A stretch of DNA of 39,611 bases from Pseudogemmobacter hezensis (GTDB lineage Bacteria; Pseudomonadota; Alphaproteobacteria; Rhodobacterales; Rhodobacteraceae), in contig NZ_JABJXT010000026.1 in assembly GCF_013155295.1 (NCBI RefSeq), positions 1-39,611 on the forward strand, read 5' to 3'. The notes under the pieces were generated by a model that made no database searches, was not told the DNA's origin, and saw only the letters and a list, made by a program, of their open reading frames with translations. Positions 1 to 8,321 of this stretch are shown one piece after another. Positions within the stretch are counted from its first letter, which is position 1. Each line of letters starts with the position of its first letter. The position numbers and the translations under genes are program-made.

Positions 1-127
1 GGTTCAGATCCGCATCGCACTCATGAACCGCTTCACATCACTCGGAACGCCCGAGACCGTCCGCATGCGCTGAAGATAACCGGGAAAGGGGTATCTGCGC
101 CCCCAAGCCGAATAGCGCAACAAAGCC
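1..127 (+). mobile_element. end of an IS5-family (IS903-like) insertion sequence, cut by window edge
   Basis: Read on the minus strand, the element's outer end starts at 127 with GGCTTTGTTGCGC. From memory this closely resembles IS903-group terminal inverted repeats, which begin GGCTTTGTTG. Inside it lies the 3' end of a transposase gene on the plus strand (2-73). The element interrupts flgE: hook-protein homology stops exactly at base 127. IS903-type elements usually duplicate 9 bp of target; the adjacent 9 bases here are 128-136 (gttgagccc), but the other end is outside the window, so the duplication cannot be confirmed. Confidence 0.72.
2..73 (+). CDS. IS5-family (IS903-like) transposase, C-terminal fragment
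   Basis: An open frame enters from the left edge and ends at the TGA at 71-73. It encodes 23 residues ending in MNRFTSLGTPETVRMR, which resembles, from memory, the C-terminal tail of IS903-group DDE transposases (an asparagine-arginine pair, then a 'LGxPxxVR' ending). The stop lies 54 bp before the putative element end at 127, a normal spacing for this group. No catalytic residue falls inside the window, so the family call rests on this tail plus the terminal repeat. The gene is cut by the window edge; whether the full transposase is intact is unknown. Confidence 0.65.
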   Translation, partial: VQIRIALMNRFTSLGTPETVRMR

Positions 128-1332
128 GTTGAGCCCTCACGCGCATATCCCTCAACCGAGCCGGTTGGGCCGTCGCCGGCATCCCACAGAAAGAAAGAGC
201 CCGACTGAGGCGAGACCTGATAGGTCTGATTGTGCAGCGAGATCAGCCCATTCGGGTTTGGCACGTCGACCAGCGGGATCTGATAGAGCACACGGTTAAA
301 GCCGGTGTCATAGGTCGCGATGATATATCCGTTCGGATTGATCTCAACCGTGGTCAGATTGCCAACCGGAGAGCCGTCTTTGGTGATCTGAACAGGCGCA
401 AATTCGTCTGAAAGCTGCGTCAACCCGTTCGGGTCGCCAACCCGGCCGATTGCAACACTCATCGGGCCACCGGCAACAGTCAGCGGCAATGTGCCGGTGC
501 TGCCGTCATAGGCGGGCCAGGCAGGCGTTGCGGGCACTGCGCTGACCGTCGCAAGGGTGCCACCAGCCGCGCGTGAATCATCGAAGGTCAGAACATATTC
601 GCCAATGATCGCATTGTTGCTGGCTGAATCGCGGATCACCATGGTCCAGGTATTGGATGGCGGGCTTCCAGCAGCCGGCACGGTAGGCTCAAAGGTGAAA
701 TCAAGCGATTCAGATGTGCCAAGATTGCCGAAATATTCAATCGCGAAGGGCAAAATGTCGCCAGTGCCGCCAGCATCTGTCGCGGTTGCGGGCAGGTTGA
801 CGCCCGCTGTGATCTGCGTTGTCGGGTCACCGGCCGTCTGGTTCGCGTTGATCGTGACCGGGACAAGGCCTGAAACCGTATCGCGCGGAAAGATCGGGAT
901 TGTTCCGTCAGATGTTGCCGGCCATCCCATCAGCACCAGCCCGGAATCGGTTTTCAGAATGCCATTCGCATCCGTGCGGAAAGAGCCGGTTGTCGTCATC
1001 AGCAGCGGGCTGGCGCCACCGCTGCCACCCAGAGACACCTCTGTCGTGACAGGCAGCATACCGCGGCCCGATACCGCGATATCAAGCGGGTGCGAGGTGC
1101 CAACAAGGCCCCCCCGTTCCTCAATCAGGCGCATGGTAGAGGTGCGCACACCGCCCGCAGAATAGACCCCAGAGCCGCGATTGTTGGTAATAACCATACT
1201 GGAAAATTCCGTATGGGCCCGCTTATATCCATAAGTTCCTGAATTTGCGATGTTATCAGAGATCGTCGCAAGGCGGGTCGCATTTGCGCTGAGCCCGGCA
1301 ACACCGGCATTGAGCGCGGAGGAGATTGTCAT
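4..1332 (-). CDS. flgE: flagellar hook protein FlgE, C-terminus replaced by IS sequence (probably a pseudogene)
   Basis: FlgE forms the flexible hook outside the cell that joins the flagellar rod to the filament. The N-terminus (MTISSALNAGVAGLSANATR, then SDNIANSGTYGYKRA) is the conserved FlgE/F/G rod-hook D0 helix with the usual SDNIAN-type motif. A FlgE-like middle follows, down to DAGDGPTGSVEGYAREGST. Hook proteins should then end in a second D0 helix with a QRAYSSNAKV-type sequence; instead the frame reads about 42 unrelated residues encoded by the insertion sequence (bases 4-127). None of the three frames there restores the D0 helix. The start is ATG at 1330-1332, preceded by AGAAAGG; the codon before it is TTG and is not favoured. 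It lies 98 bp downstream of motB on the same strand. Without the terminal helix the protein should not assemble, so loss of the hook and of swimming is the likely result. Confidence 0.85.
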   Translation of the reverse strand: MTISSALNAGVAGLSANATRLATISDNIANSGTYGYKRAHTEFSSMVITNNRGSGVYSAGGVRTSTMRLIEERGGLVGTSHPLDIAVSGRGMLPVTTEVSLGGSGGASPLLMTTTGSFRTDANGILKTDSGLVLMGWPATSDGTIPIFPRDTVSGLVPVTINANQTAGDPTTQITAGVNLPATATDAGGTGDILPFAIEYFGNLGTSESLDFTFEPTVPAAGSPPSNTWTMVIRDSASNNAIIGEYVLTFDDSRAAGGTLATVSAVPATPAWPAYDGSTGTLPLTVAGGPMSVAIGRVGDPNGLTQLSDEFAPVQITKDGSPVGNLTTVEINPNGYIIATYDTGFNRVLYQIPLVDVPNPNGLISLHNQTYQVSPQSGSFFLWDAGDGPTGSVEGYAREGSTALLRYSAWGRRYPFPGYLQRMRTVSGVPSDVKRFMSAMRI

Positions 1333-1413
1333 CAATCACACCTTTCTGCAGAATGATCTGGCAGCATTCTGCGCGCTGAGACTGAATTTTCCGCTAACAC
1401 CTAAAATTTTCGA

Positions 1414-1443
1414 CATTACCTGTCCCGGCATTATCTGTCCCGG
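1414..1443 (-). repeat. 15-bp tandem duplication across the motB stop codon
   Basis: On the minus strand CCGGGACAGATAATG is followed directly by CCGGGACAGGTAATG, differing at one base. The first copy holds the last MotB codons and the TAA stop; the second lies just after it. The unit is 15 bp, a multiple of three, consistent with replication slippage. No function is implied. Confidence 0.7.
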
Positions 1444-2228
1444 CGCAACAGAATGATCTCGACGCGGTTGTTTCGCCGCGCGGCAGGGTCCGCAACGGCG
1501 GGCGAGCGATCTGCAAACCCGCCAATCCGCTTAAAGCGGACCGATCGCATACCCGAATCCTGCAAAAGCAAGCGCATGACACGGGCCCGTTCAGCAGTAA
1601 GCCCCCAGGCCGGGTTCTCGCGCAGCGTTACCGGAAAGCTTTGGACATAGGCATTCACGGCAACGTCGTTTGCGGTCAGGTTAAGCACCTCGGCCAGCAT
1701 TTCGGCCAGCATGATCGTGCCCTGCTGCGGCTCGGCGCTGCGGCCCCTGAAAAGCGTGGCCTCTTCAAGATCAAACAGCTCGATCACCAGCCCCTCATCG
1801 GTGACACGGGTCACAACGTGGCGCAGCAGCTGCTCCATCGTGTGGCTTTCGCCGCCGCGGGCAAGAAGCGCGTCCTCGATATTCTGCTCCAGCTCTTCCT
1901 GCTGCGCCCTGACCTCATCCTGCCCGACGCTGCCGCCTGTTCCGTCACTGGTGCGCATCTCTTGCGAGAAGAGCGTCTCGCCATTCAGCGCACCGTCGCC
2001 GCCGCCCGATACCGGGCTAAGCGGGATCGTCGGACTGAAGTAATCCGACAGGCCTTTTCGTTGCTTTTCCGTTGTCGCATTCAGCAGCCACATCAGCAGA
2101 AAGAAGGCCATCATCGCGGTTACGAAATCCGCATAGGCCACTTTCCAGGCACCGCCATGATGGCCGCCCCCGGAAACCTTTTTCTTCCTTTTGATGATGA
2201 CTGGCGGCGCATTGCTTTGCCCGGCCAT
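1431..2228 (-). CDS. motB: flagellar motor stator protein MotB
   Basis: MotB pairs with MotA in the inner membrane to form the proton-driven stator and anchors it to peptidoglycan. The 265-residue protein starts MAGQSNAPPV, has a basic IKRKKK stretch, then one membrane segment around residues 30-50 containing AYADFVTAMMAFFLLMWLLN. Asp34 in YAD fits the conserved proton-binding aspartate. The C-terminal half is an OmpA/MotB-like peptidoglycan-binding domain (LTAERARVMRLLL ... RRNNRVEIILLRR). I chose the ATG at 2228 because AAAGGG lies 8 bases upstream; in-frame GTG 2246 and ATG 2234 are alternatives. motA is not in the window. The gene looks intact, unlike the adjacent flgE. The 120 bp between it and dnaQ holds no gene that I can see. 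Confidence 0.9.
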   Translation of the reverse strand: MAGQSNAPPVIIKRKKKVSGGGHHGGAWKVAYADFVTAMMAFFLLMWLLNATTEKQRKGLSDYFSPTIPLSPVSGGGDGALNGETLFSQEMRTSDGTGGSVGQDEVRAQQEELEQNIEDALLARGGESHTMEQLLRHVVTRVTDEGLVIELFDLEEATLFRGRSAEPQQGTIMLAEMLAEVLNLTANDVAVNAYVQSFPVTLRENPAWGLTAERARVMRLLLQDSGMRSVRFKRIGGFADRSPAVADPAARRNNRVEIILLRRDR

Positions 2229-2348
2229 TCCCATCACCCTTTCCACTCACCCGGGGGAAGAATTGCACAGGCTGATGAAGATGGGCTTAAAGCATTGTTT
2301 TTTAGGGAATTGTCCTGGAAAAGCCACGAATTCCCAGGCGCAGACGGT

Positions 2349-3047
2349 CTAGACGCGCTTGTTCCACAACGCTGCATCGCCCAGCTTTGCGACAAAGGCG
2401 TCATGCGCCTCGGTCTCGGCTGCGGTGATCCGGGGGGCAAGCGGGGCAGGGCGCGGCATCGGGCGCCAGTCCTGATTGAGCTGCACCTGGCCGCCGGCCG
2501 TTGCCTTGCTGACCGGGGCCAGCACCAGATCGGGCTGGCGACCGCCGACCAGCTCCAGATAGACTTCGGCCAGGATTTCACTGTCCAGCAAAGCGCCGTG
2601 CTTTTCACGCCGCGAATTGTCGACCCCAAAGCGGCGGCACAGCGCATCCAGCGAGGCGGGCGAGCCGGGGAAACGTTGCCGCGCAATCGCAAGCGTATCA
2701 ATCGCCTGCGCCCAGGGCAGCATGGGCAATCCCATGCGCTTCAGCTCGAAGTTCAGGAATTTCATGTCAAAGGCGGCGTTGTGGATCACCAGCTTCGCAT
2801 CGCCGACAAATTCCGCGAAATCGCGTCCGATCGCGGCGAAAACCGGCTTGTCGCTGAGAAACTCACTGCTGAGGCCGTGAACCTCAAAGGCCCCCTGAGG
2901 CATGTCGCGCTCTGGGTTGATATATTGGTGATAGGTGCGGCCGGTTGGCAGATGGTTGAACAGCTCGACCGCGCCGATTTCGACGATCCGGTCGCCCTGT
3001 TCGGGGTCAAATCCGGTGGTTTCGGTATCGAGGACGATCTCACGCAT
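2349..3047 (-). CDS. dnaQ: DNA polymerase III subunit epsilon (proofreading exonuclease)
   Basis: DnaQ is the 3'-5' proofreading exonuclease of the replicative polymerase core. All DEDDh motifs are visible: ExoI DTETTG (Asp7, Glu9), Exo[13 protein letters not shown] (Asp94) and Exo[17 protein letters not shown] (His150, Asp155). The stretch [22 protein letters not shown] is typical of bacterial epsilon. The 232 residues are close to the usual size. It is the last gene of the maf-aroE-coaE-dnaQ operon, and its ATG overlaps the end of coaE by 8 bases. This operon next to the origin is also seen in other Alphaproteobacteria such as Caulobacter. Confidence 0.95.
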   Translation of the reverse strand: MREIVLDTETTGFDPEQGDRIVEIGAVELFNHLPTGRTYHQYINPERDMPQGAFEVHGLSSEFLSDKPVFAAIGRDFAEFVGDAKLVIHNAAFDMKFLNFELKRMGLPMLPWAQAIDTLAIARQRFPGSPASLDALCRRFGVDNSRREKHGALLDSEILAEVYLELVGGRQPDLVLAPVSKATAGGQVQLNQDWRPMPRPAPLAPRITAAETEAHDAFVAKLGDAALWNKRV

Positions 3048-3672
3048 GTTCTGCCCCGGTTTTGGCCCGAAGATGGGCGATCAGCGCCTCTATATAGAGG
3101 CGCGTGCTGGCGAGGGACAGGGTTTCAACGATGTGATCAGCGCGGCTGCGCTTCTGCGCATCGGGCATCTGACGCGACAGGATCAGTGCAAGCTGCGCCT
3201 CGGTCATGCCGGGCCGGGCCAGGACGCGGGCGCGTTGCAGATCTGCGGGCGCGGTGACCAACAAAACCGCATCGCATTCGGCATCAATGCCTTTTTCATA
3301 TAGCAGCGGCACATCGAGGATCAGAATGTCGGCCCCGGTTCCGGCCAGAAAAGCGGCGCGATCTGCGGCAACCAGCGGATGAACCAGGCGTTCCAGCTGC
3401 GCCAGCCGTGCCGGATCCTGCGCCAGAAGGTGCTTGAGTGTTTCCCGTGAAACACTGCCATCCGATACCGCGCCTGGAAAATGCGGCGCAAGCACTGCCG
3501 CCGCCGCGCCGCCTTTGGCATAAAGCCTGTGCACAGAGGCATCTGCATCCCAGACCGGCAGGCCCAATTCTGCAAACATCGCCGCCGTGGTCGATTTTCC
3601 CATCCCGACCGATCCGGTCAGCCCCAGCCGAAACGGCCGTGGCGAGCCGCTCGTTCCAGCGGTCGGCCTCAT
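3040..3672 (-). CDS. coaE: dephospho-CoA kinase
   Basis: CoaE phosphorylates the 3'-hydroxyl of dephospho-CoA, the last step of coenzyme A synthesis. The P-loop GSVGMGKST (residues 20-28) follows a short extended N-terminus, and [11 protein letters not shown] is the conserved DAD substrate-binding region. A segment after VPLLYEKG matches the family's LLxE pattern. At 210 residues the length is normal. The ATG overlaps the aroE stop by 4 bases and the gene overlaps dnaQ by 8, so the genes are probably translationally coupled. A parS-like site lies inside it and is read as part of the SVSRETLK stretch. Confidence 0.95.
   Translation of the reverse strand: MRPTAGTSGSPRPFRLGLTGSVGMGKSTTAAMFAELGLPVWDADASVHRLYAKGGAAAAVLAPHFPGAVSDGSVSRETLKHLLAQDPARLAQLERLVHPLVAADRAAFLAGTGADILILDVPLLYEKGIDAECDAVLLVTAPADLQRARVLARPGMTEAQLALILSRQMPDAQKRSRADHIVETLSLASTRLYIEALIAHLRAKTGAEHA
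3439..3454. promoter_or_regulatory. parS-like ParB-binding site within coaE
   Basis: TGTTTCCCGTGAAACA differs from the palindromic parS consensus TGTTTCACGTGAAACA at one central position. It lies about 1.7 kb to the left of the proposed origin. Because ParB recognises the two half-sites, weaker binding is plausible, but this is inferred. Confidence 0.7.
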
Positions 3673-4508
3673 TGGCCCAGCACCGCCCGGCGTGTTTCCT
3701 CATCGACAACGGGGCGCTGGCCGAACCAGCGTTCAAACCCCGGCACCGCCTGATGCAAAAGCATCCCCAGGCCATCAACGACCGGACAGCCACGCGCCTC
3801 TGCCTCGATCAGCAGGCGGGTTTTCAGCGGCGTATAAACGATATCCGTGACCAGGCATTGCGGGCTGATCCGGTCCAGATCAACGACCAGCTCAGGCTTG
3901 CCGACCATGCCCAAAGAGGTGGTGTTCACCAGCGTCGCGCAGCCGTCAATCATCTCAGCGACATGAGTCCAGTCCCAGACCACCACCTTGGCCCCGAAAT
4001 CAGAGCGCATCGCCTCGGCCCGGGGGCGGGTTCTGTTAACGATACGGATCTCAGGCGCGCCGATTTCGGCCAGGGCGGCAACAACCGCACGCGCGGCACC
4101 ACCCGCGCCCAGCACCGCCGCCGGCCCCGCCGTCGGATCCCAGAAGGGCGCGTTCTGCCGCAGATTGGCAACAAAGCCCGAGCCATCGGTATTGTCGGCA
4201 TGGATCTTGCCGTCTTTGCGGAAAATCAATGTATTAGCCGCGCCGATCAGCGCAGCGCGATCCGTGATAATGTCAGCAATATCAAGGATCGCCTCTTTAT
4301 GGGGAATGGTGATGTTCACCCCCACAAAGCCCTGCTTTGGCAGCATCCGCAGCACGCTTTCCAGATCCTGTGGTGCCACATCCATAGGGATATAGTGCCC
4401 CGCAAGGCCGTAACGCTTTAACCAATAGCCATGCAAAGCCGGGCTGCGGCTATGGGCAATCGGATGGCCAATCACCCCGGCCAGAGGAATACGCGGAAGG
4501 TCCGTCAT
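3669..4508 (-). CDS. aroE: shikimate dehydrogenase (NADP+)
   Basis: AroE reduces 3-dehydroshikimate to shikimate with NADPH in aromatic amino acid synthesis. Residues 11-23 ([13 protein letters not shown]) form the shikimate-binding segment with the HSxSP motif, NITIPHK carries the catalytic lysine (Lys71), and DNTDG holds the catalytic aspartate (Asp108). The dinucleotide fold shows GAGGAAR (134-140) and the NRTRPRAE stretch, whose arginines favour NADP over NAD. Length is 279 residues, as expected. It overlaps maf and coaE by 4 bases on either side in one operon. Confidence 0.95.
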   Translation of the reverse strand: MTDLPRIPLAGVIGHPIAHSRSPALHGYWLKRYGLAGHYIPMDVAPQDLESVLRMLPKQGFVGVNITIPHKEAILDIADIITDRAALIGAANTLIFRKDGKIHADNTDGSGFVANLRQNAPFWDPTAGPAAVLGAGGAARAVVAALAEIGAPEIRIVNRTRPRAEAMRSDFGAKVVVWDWTHVAEMIDGCATLVNTTSLGMVGKPELVVDLDRISPQCLVTDIVYTPLKTRLLIEAEARGCPVVDGLGMLLHQAVPGFERWFGQRPVVDEETRRAVLGQ

Positions 4509-5140
4509 GCTGGAATGTCCCCTCTCAGCGTCAACCAGGACAGAAGCGGCAGTAATGGCATACCTAAAATTGTAAAATGATCACCCTGAATCGACGAGAA
4601 CAGCCGCACGCCTTCGGCCTCAAGCTGATATCCGCCGACGCAATGCTGAACATTCGGCCAGTTACGGGCGATATAACCCTCAATCCAGGCGTCAGAGAAG
4701 CTGCGCATCGTCAGCCGCGCCTTACCGATATGACGCCAAAGGGGTGCCCCGTCTCGGCAGACGACCACCGCGGATAAAAGCTCATGGGTTTCATCGCGCA
4801 GCATCCCCAGCTGATCGCGCAATTCAGCGGGATCGCGGGGCTTGCCGAAAACCTGACCTTTGAAGGCCAGGATCTGGTCAGAGCCGATCACCAGCGCGCC
4901 CGGCTGCTTGCCTGACACCTTCAGCGCCTTTGTCTCAGCCAGCGCATCCGCAAGGTCATGCGGCCTTGCACCCTCTTGCTGCAGCGCTAGGCGAATCTGC
5001 TCTTCATCAATGCGGGCAGGCTGCGCCGTAAAGCTCAGGCCAGCCGCCTGCAAAATTGCGATCCGCGTCTGCGATGACGAGGCCAGCACAAGCGGCGGGT
5101 ATTCCGGGGTGATCTGAGGGCTGCGGTCGCTGGGGGTCAC
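4505..5140 (-). CDS. maf: Maf-family nucleoside triphosphate pyrophosphatase
   Basis: Maf proteins hydrolyse non-canonical or selected nucleoside triphosphates to monophosphates, limiting their incorporation and influencing division. The [16 protein letters not shown] signature sits near residue 20, [10 protein letters not shown] fits the second conserved block, and [16 protein letters not shown] carries the conserved aspartate and lysines. Length is 211 residues, slightly long because of an extra N-terminal segment of about 15 residues ([16 protein letters not shown]). It is the first gene of the maf-aroE-coaE-dnaQ operon and starts directly beside the proposed origin, so its promoter must lie within that gene-free region. 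Which Maf subfamily (YhdE or YceF type) it belongs to is uncertain. Confidence 0.92.
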   Translation of the reverse strand: MTPSDRSPQITPEYPPLVLASSSQTRIAILQAAGLSFTAQPARIDEEQIRLALQQEGARPHDLADALAETKALKVSGKQPGALVIGSDQILAFKGQVFGKPRDPAELRDQLGMLRDETHELLSAVVVCRDGAPLWRHIGKARLTMRSFSDAWIEGYIARNWPNVQHCVGGYQLEAEGVRLFSSIQGDHFTILGMPLLPLLSWLTLRGDIPA

Positions 5141-5628
5141 TTTGTGGAAAAACCTGTTTTGTTCTGGTCTGACAATCGTGGGTTATCCCCGTGATTAAGG
5201 TTTGTGAAGAACTATCCTCATTTCACCAGGCCGCGACTCGGCGGGTTATCCGCAGGGGCACAGACTTTTCCACCAAACCATCGCTGTGCCTTCCTTCCAC
5301 GGTTGTACCACTATTTATCCACAGACAGTGAGACAGATAATTTAAGATATCATACTGAATTTTAACATTAAAAACGTTAACGTGAATTTTCATCAGATCC
5401 TTTTCCCCAGAATGTCCACATGTGGAAAACCCGCAGTAAAACCCGCCCGAAGCATCGAAATCCAGATACCCTCAGCCCCTATATCAACAACATTCTTTCT
5501 ATTTCTTTCTTAATATATTTATGAATGGCACAGCCTGGATCAGAGCCAGACAGCCTTGTGGCCACCTTCAGTAAGAAAGGCCCTGACCAGCCCCGACGCC
5601 GCAAATTTCCCATGAAAATAAGCGAAGA
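5141..5628. other. candidate chromosomal replication origin (oriC)
   Basis: This gene-free stretch between divergent maf and rho is rich in DnaA-box-like 9-mers. A perfect TTATCCACA lies at 5315-5323. Near matches are TTTTCCACA on the minus strand at 5143-5151 and 5421-5429, TTATCCCCG 5183-5191, CTATCCTCA 5212-5220, TTATCCGCA 5246-5254, TTTTCCACC 5266-5274, TTTTCCCCA 5401-5409 and ATGTCCACA 5412-5420. Between them, 5336-5395 is strongly AT-rich and could be the unwinding element; a second AT-rich tract lies at 5480-5522. The flanking genes and nearby parA-parB match origin regions of Alphaproteobacteria. The boundaries are mine. The remaining 5658-5748 is the rho leader, with a small hairpin GGACC-GTCC-GGTCC. 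Confidence 0.78.
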
Positions 5629-5657
5629 TTGACTTCTCTCGCGGTAAACCCTATGTG
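5629..5657 (+). promoter_or_regulatory. candidate sigma70-type promoter for rho
   Basis: TTGACT (5629-5634), a 17-base spacer and TATGTG (5652-5657) lie about 90 bases before the rho start. The -35 is good and the -10 is weak. The implied leader of about 80-90 bases contains a small hairpin; rho genes in other bacteria are autoregulated through their leader, but nothing here proves it. Confidence 0.4.
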
Positions 5658-5748
5658 CCTTGCAGGCAGGACCGTCCGGTCCATGCTTTTCCCTGTTATT
5701 CTGCTGACCCCAGCCGCGCTGATGCGCGATTGCTAAGATGGTATTCTT

Positions 5749-7017
5749 ATGACCGAACGCCTTAACCTCTCTGATCTCAAGGCCAAAACCCCGGCCGATC
5801 TTCTGGCCATGGCCGAAGAATGGGAGATCGAGAACGCGCCCTCGATGCGCAAAGGCGAGATGATGTTCCAGATCCTGAAGGAACATGCAGAGGAAGGCTG
5901 GGAAATCGGCGGCGACGGTGTGCTGGAAGTGCTGCAGGACGGCTTTGGCTTCCTGCGCTCGCCCGAGGCAAACTATCTGCCCGGCCCCGATGACATCTAT
6001 GTCTCGCCAGAGATGATCCGTCAGTTCAGCCTGCGCACCGGTGATTCCATCGAAGGCGTGATCAAGGCCCCCTCTGAGAATGAGCGCTATTTCAGCCTGG
6101 TGAAATCGACCCGGATCAATTTCGACGATCCCGAGCGGGCGAAACACAAGGTTCACTTCGACAACCTGACGCCGCTTTACCCGGAAGAGCGGCTGAAGAT
6201 GGAGATCGAGGATCCTACCATCAAAGACCGCTCGGCCCGGATCATCGATCTTGTTGCGCCGATCGGTAAAGGGCAGCGGGCGCTGATCGTGGCGCCGCCG
6301 CGCACGGGTAAAACGGTTCTGTTGCAAAACATTGCGCGGTCGGTCGCGGCGAACCACCCGGAATGCTATCTGATCGTTCTGCTGATCGACGAGCGGCCCG
6401 AGGAAGTCACCGATATGCAGCGTTCGGTGAAGGGTGAGGTTGTATCCTCGACCTTTGATGAGCCGGCGACGCGCCACGTGGCGGTGGCCGAGATGGTGAT
6501 CGAAAAAGCCAAGCGCCTGGTCGAGCATAAGCGTGACGTGGTGATCCTGCTTGATTCGATCACCCGCCTTGGCCGCGCCTTTAACACTGTTGTTCCCAGC
6601 TCGGGCAAGGTGCTGACGGGTGGTGTTGACGCGAATGCGTTGCAGCGGCCGAAGCGCTTCTTTGGTGCCGCACGGAATATCGAAGAGGGTGGTTCGCTGA
6701 CCATCATCGCCACCGCGCTGATCGATACTGGCTCGCGGATGGATGAGGTGATCTTTGAGGAATTCAAAGGCACCGGCAACTCTGAGATCGTGCTGGATCG
6801 CAAGGTTGCAGATAAGCGTGTGTTCCCGGCGATGGATATTCTCAAGTCCGGCACCCGGAAAGAGGATCTGCTGGTCGACAAATCAGATTTGCAGAAGACC
6901 TATGTTCTGCGCCGCATCCTGAACCCGATGGGCACCACCGACGCGATCGAGTTCCTGATCGGCAAGCTGAAGCAAACCAAGTCGAACGCCGATTTCTTCG
7001 ATTCAATGAACACCTGA
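5749..7017 (+). CDS. rho: transcription termination factor Rho
   Basis: Rho is a hexameric RNA helicase that terminates transcription of untranslated RNA. The N-terminal Rho domain starts [19 protein letters not shown], followed by the cold-shock-like RNA-binding domain ([18 protein letters not shown], roughly 55-120). The ATPase domain has Walker [10 protein letters not shown] (about 182-190), Walker [12 protein letters not shown], and the Q/R-loop regions. Length is 422 residues, normal for Alphaproteobacteria. No insertion is seen. It heads the series rho-mnmE-mnmG-rsmG-parA-parB, with 21 bases to mnmE. In many relatives hemE/hemC lie between the origin and rho; they are absent here. Confidence 0.97.
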   Translation: MTERLNLSDLKAKTPADLLAMAEEWEIENAPSMRKGEMMFQILKEHAEEGWEIGGDGVLEVLQDGFGFLRSPEANYLPGPDDIYVSPEMIRQFSLRTGDSIEGVIKAPSENERYFSLVKSTRINFDDPERAKHKVHFDNLTPLYPEERLKMEIEDPTIKDRSARIIDLVAPIGKGQRALIVAPPRTGKTVLLQNIARSVAANHPECYLIVLLIDERPEEVTDMQRSVKGEVVSSTFDEPATRHVAVAEMVIEKAKRLVEHKRDVVILLDSITRLGRAFNTVVPSSGKVLTGGVDANALQRPKRFFGAARNIEEGGSLTIIATALIDTGSRMDEVIFEEFKGTGNSEIVLDRKVADKRVFPAMDILKSGTRKEDLLVDKSDLQKTYVLRRILNPMGTTDAIEFLIGKLKQTKSNADFFDSMNT

Positions 7018-7038
7018 TACGTCATCTGAGAGGTTGCG

Positions 7039-8319
7039 ATGGCAGAAACGATTTATGCCAGCGCGACAGCTCGTGGTCGGGCGGGTGTCGCGGTCATTCG
7101 GGTTTCAGGCCCAGAGGCATTTGCAATTTGTGAACTTCTTACAGGCGCGGCTCCAAAGCCGCGCCTTAGCAGTTTGCGCAATATATCGTGGAAAGGCGAG
7201 CATCTGGACCAGGCCCTTGTGTTGGGCTTTGCACAGAATGCCAGCTTTACCGGCGAAGAGGTTACAGAATTTCAGATCCATGGTGGCATTGCTGTGGTCA
7301 GCGCGGTGCTCAGGGCGATTGGCGAAACGGGTCTTGCACGTCTGGCAGAGGCTGGCGAGTTCACCCGGCGGGCGCTGGACAATGGCATGCTGGATCTGAC
7401 CCAGGTTGAGGGACTTGCCGATCTGATCGATGCCGAAACCGAGGCGCAACGAAAGCAGGCGCTTCGTACCTTGTCAGGTGAGATCGGCAAACGGGTTGAT
7501 CATTGGCGCTCCCGTCTGATCAGGGCCGCGGCTTTGATTGAGGCGACCATTGATTTCGCCGATGAGGACGTTCCGGTTGATGTGGTCCCTGAGGTTAAGC
7601 AGATTTTAACCGATTTGGTTGCCGAGTTTTCACGTGAAATCGTATCGGTATCAGCTGCCGAGCGTATCCGTGACGGATTTGAAGTTGCGATAATCGGTGC
7701 GCCTAATGCCGGAAAATCAACCTTACTCAATAGGTTAGCGGGGCGTGAGGCAGCGATCACCTCAGAAATTGCTGGCACAACCCGCGATGTGATTGAGGTC
7801 CGTATGGATCTTGATGGGCTTGCTGTGACGCTGTTGGACACGGCAGGCCTGCGCGAAAGTGATGACCCCATCGAGCAAGAGGGCATTCGTCGCGCATTGC
7901 AACGTGCAGAGGCGGCAGACCTCAGGCTTTTTCTTGGACAGCCCTTAAATGTGATCAAACCATTGCCCGAGGATCTGATTTTGCATGCAAAGTCTGATAT
8001 TGGCGGCGTGGCGCAAGGTCTTGCAGTATCTGGCCTGACGGGCGACGGCGTGGACGAGCTTCTCCGGCAAGTTTCACGTATCCTCTCGGCGAAGGTGGCA
8101 AATGCTGGTATATTGGTGCGCGAGCGACATCGGCAGGCATTGCGACAAGGCGTTGAGGCTGTCCAGCTGGTTCTGAGCCGCCTGGATGCAGGCTTCCTGC
8201 CTGAACTTGTGGCTGAAGATTTGCGCGGTGCGGTCAGGGCGCTTGATGTTCTGGTTGGCCGGGTGGATGTCGAAGATTTGCTGGGAGAGATCTTCTCCAG
8301 CTTTTGCATCGGGAAGTGA
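7039..8319 (+). CDS. mnmE: tRNA modification GTPase MnmE (TrmE)
   Basis: MnmE works with MnmG to install the carboxymethylaminomethyl group on wobble uridine 34 of several tRNAs. The N-terminal tetrahydrofolate-binding domain starts [24 protein letters not shown]. The G domain has G1 GAPNAGKST (220-228), G2 TTRD (247-250) and G3 DTAG (267-270). The G4 position reads HAKSD rather than NKxD, a variant I believe is usual in this order. The C-terminus ends FCIGK, the catalytic cysteine motif of MnmE. Length is 426 residues. It starts at the ATG at 7039 after GAGAGG and ends 2 bases before mnmG. Base composition is lower in GC than in flanking rho (28 of 60 in a hand-counted line, 7681-7740). Confidence 0.96.
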   Translation: MAETIYASATARGRAGVAVIRVSGPEAFAICELLTGAAPKPRLSSLRNISWKGEHLDQALVLGFAQNASFTGEEVTEFQIHGGIAVVSAVLRAIGETGLARLAEAGEFTRRALDNGMLDLTQVEGLADLIDAETEAQRKQALRTLSGEIGKRVDHWRSRLIRAAALIEATIDFADEDVPVDVVPEVKQILTDLVAEFSREIVSVSAAERIRDGFEVAIIGAPNAGKSTLLNRLAGREAAITSEIAGTTRDVIEVRMDLDGLAVTLLDTAGLRESDDPIEQEGIRRALQRAEAADLRLFLGQPLNVIKPLPEDLILHAKSDIGGVAQGLAVSGLTGDGVDELLRQVSRILSAKVANAGILVRERHRQALRQGVEAVQLVLSRLDAGFLPELVAEDLRGAVRALDVLVGRVDVEDLLGEIFSSFCIGK

Positions 8320-8321
8320 GG

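Noticed and set aside
1641-3257. 538-codon open frame on the plus strand
   Set aside because: Shadow of motB, dnaQ and coaE in a GC-rich genome; the real genes on the other strand have clear motifs.
5479-6528. 349-codon open frame on the minus strand
   Set aside because: Lies antisense to rho; low-complexity, histidine/arginine-rich shadow with no homology, and it would run through the origin region.
7627-7642. parS-like GTTTTCACGTGAAATC inside mnmE
   Set aside because: The core TTTCACGTGAAA is present, but four outer bases differ from consensus; not enough to call without binding data.
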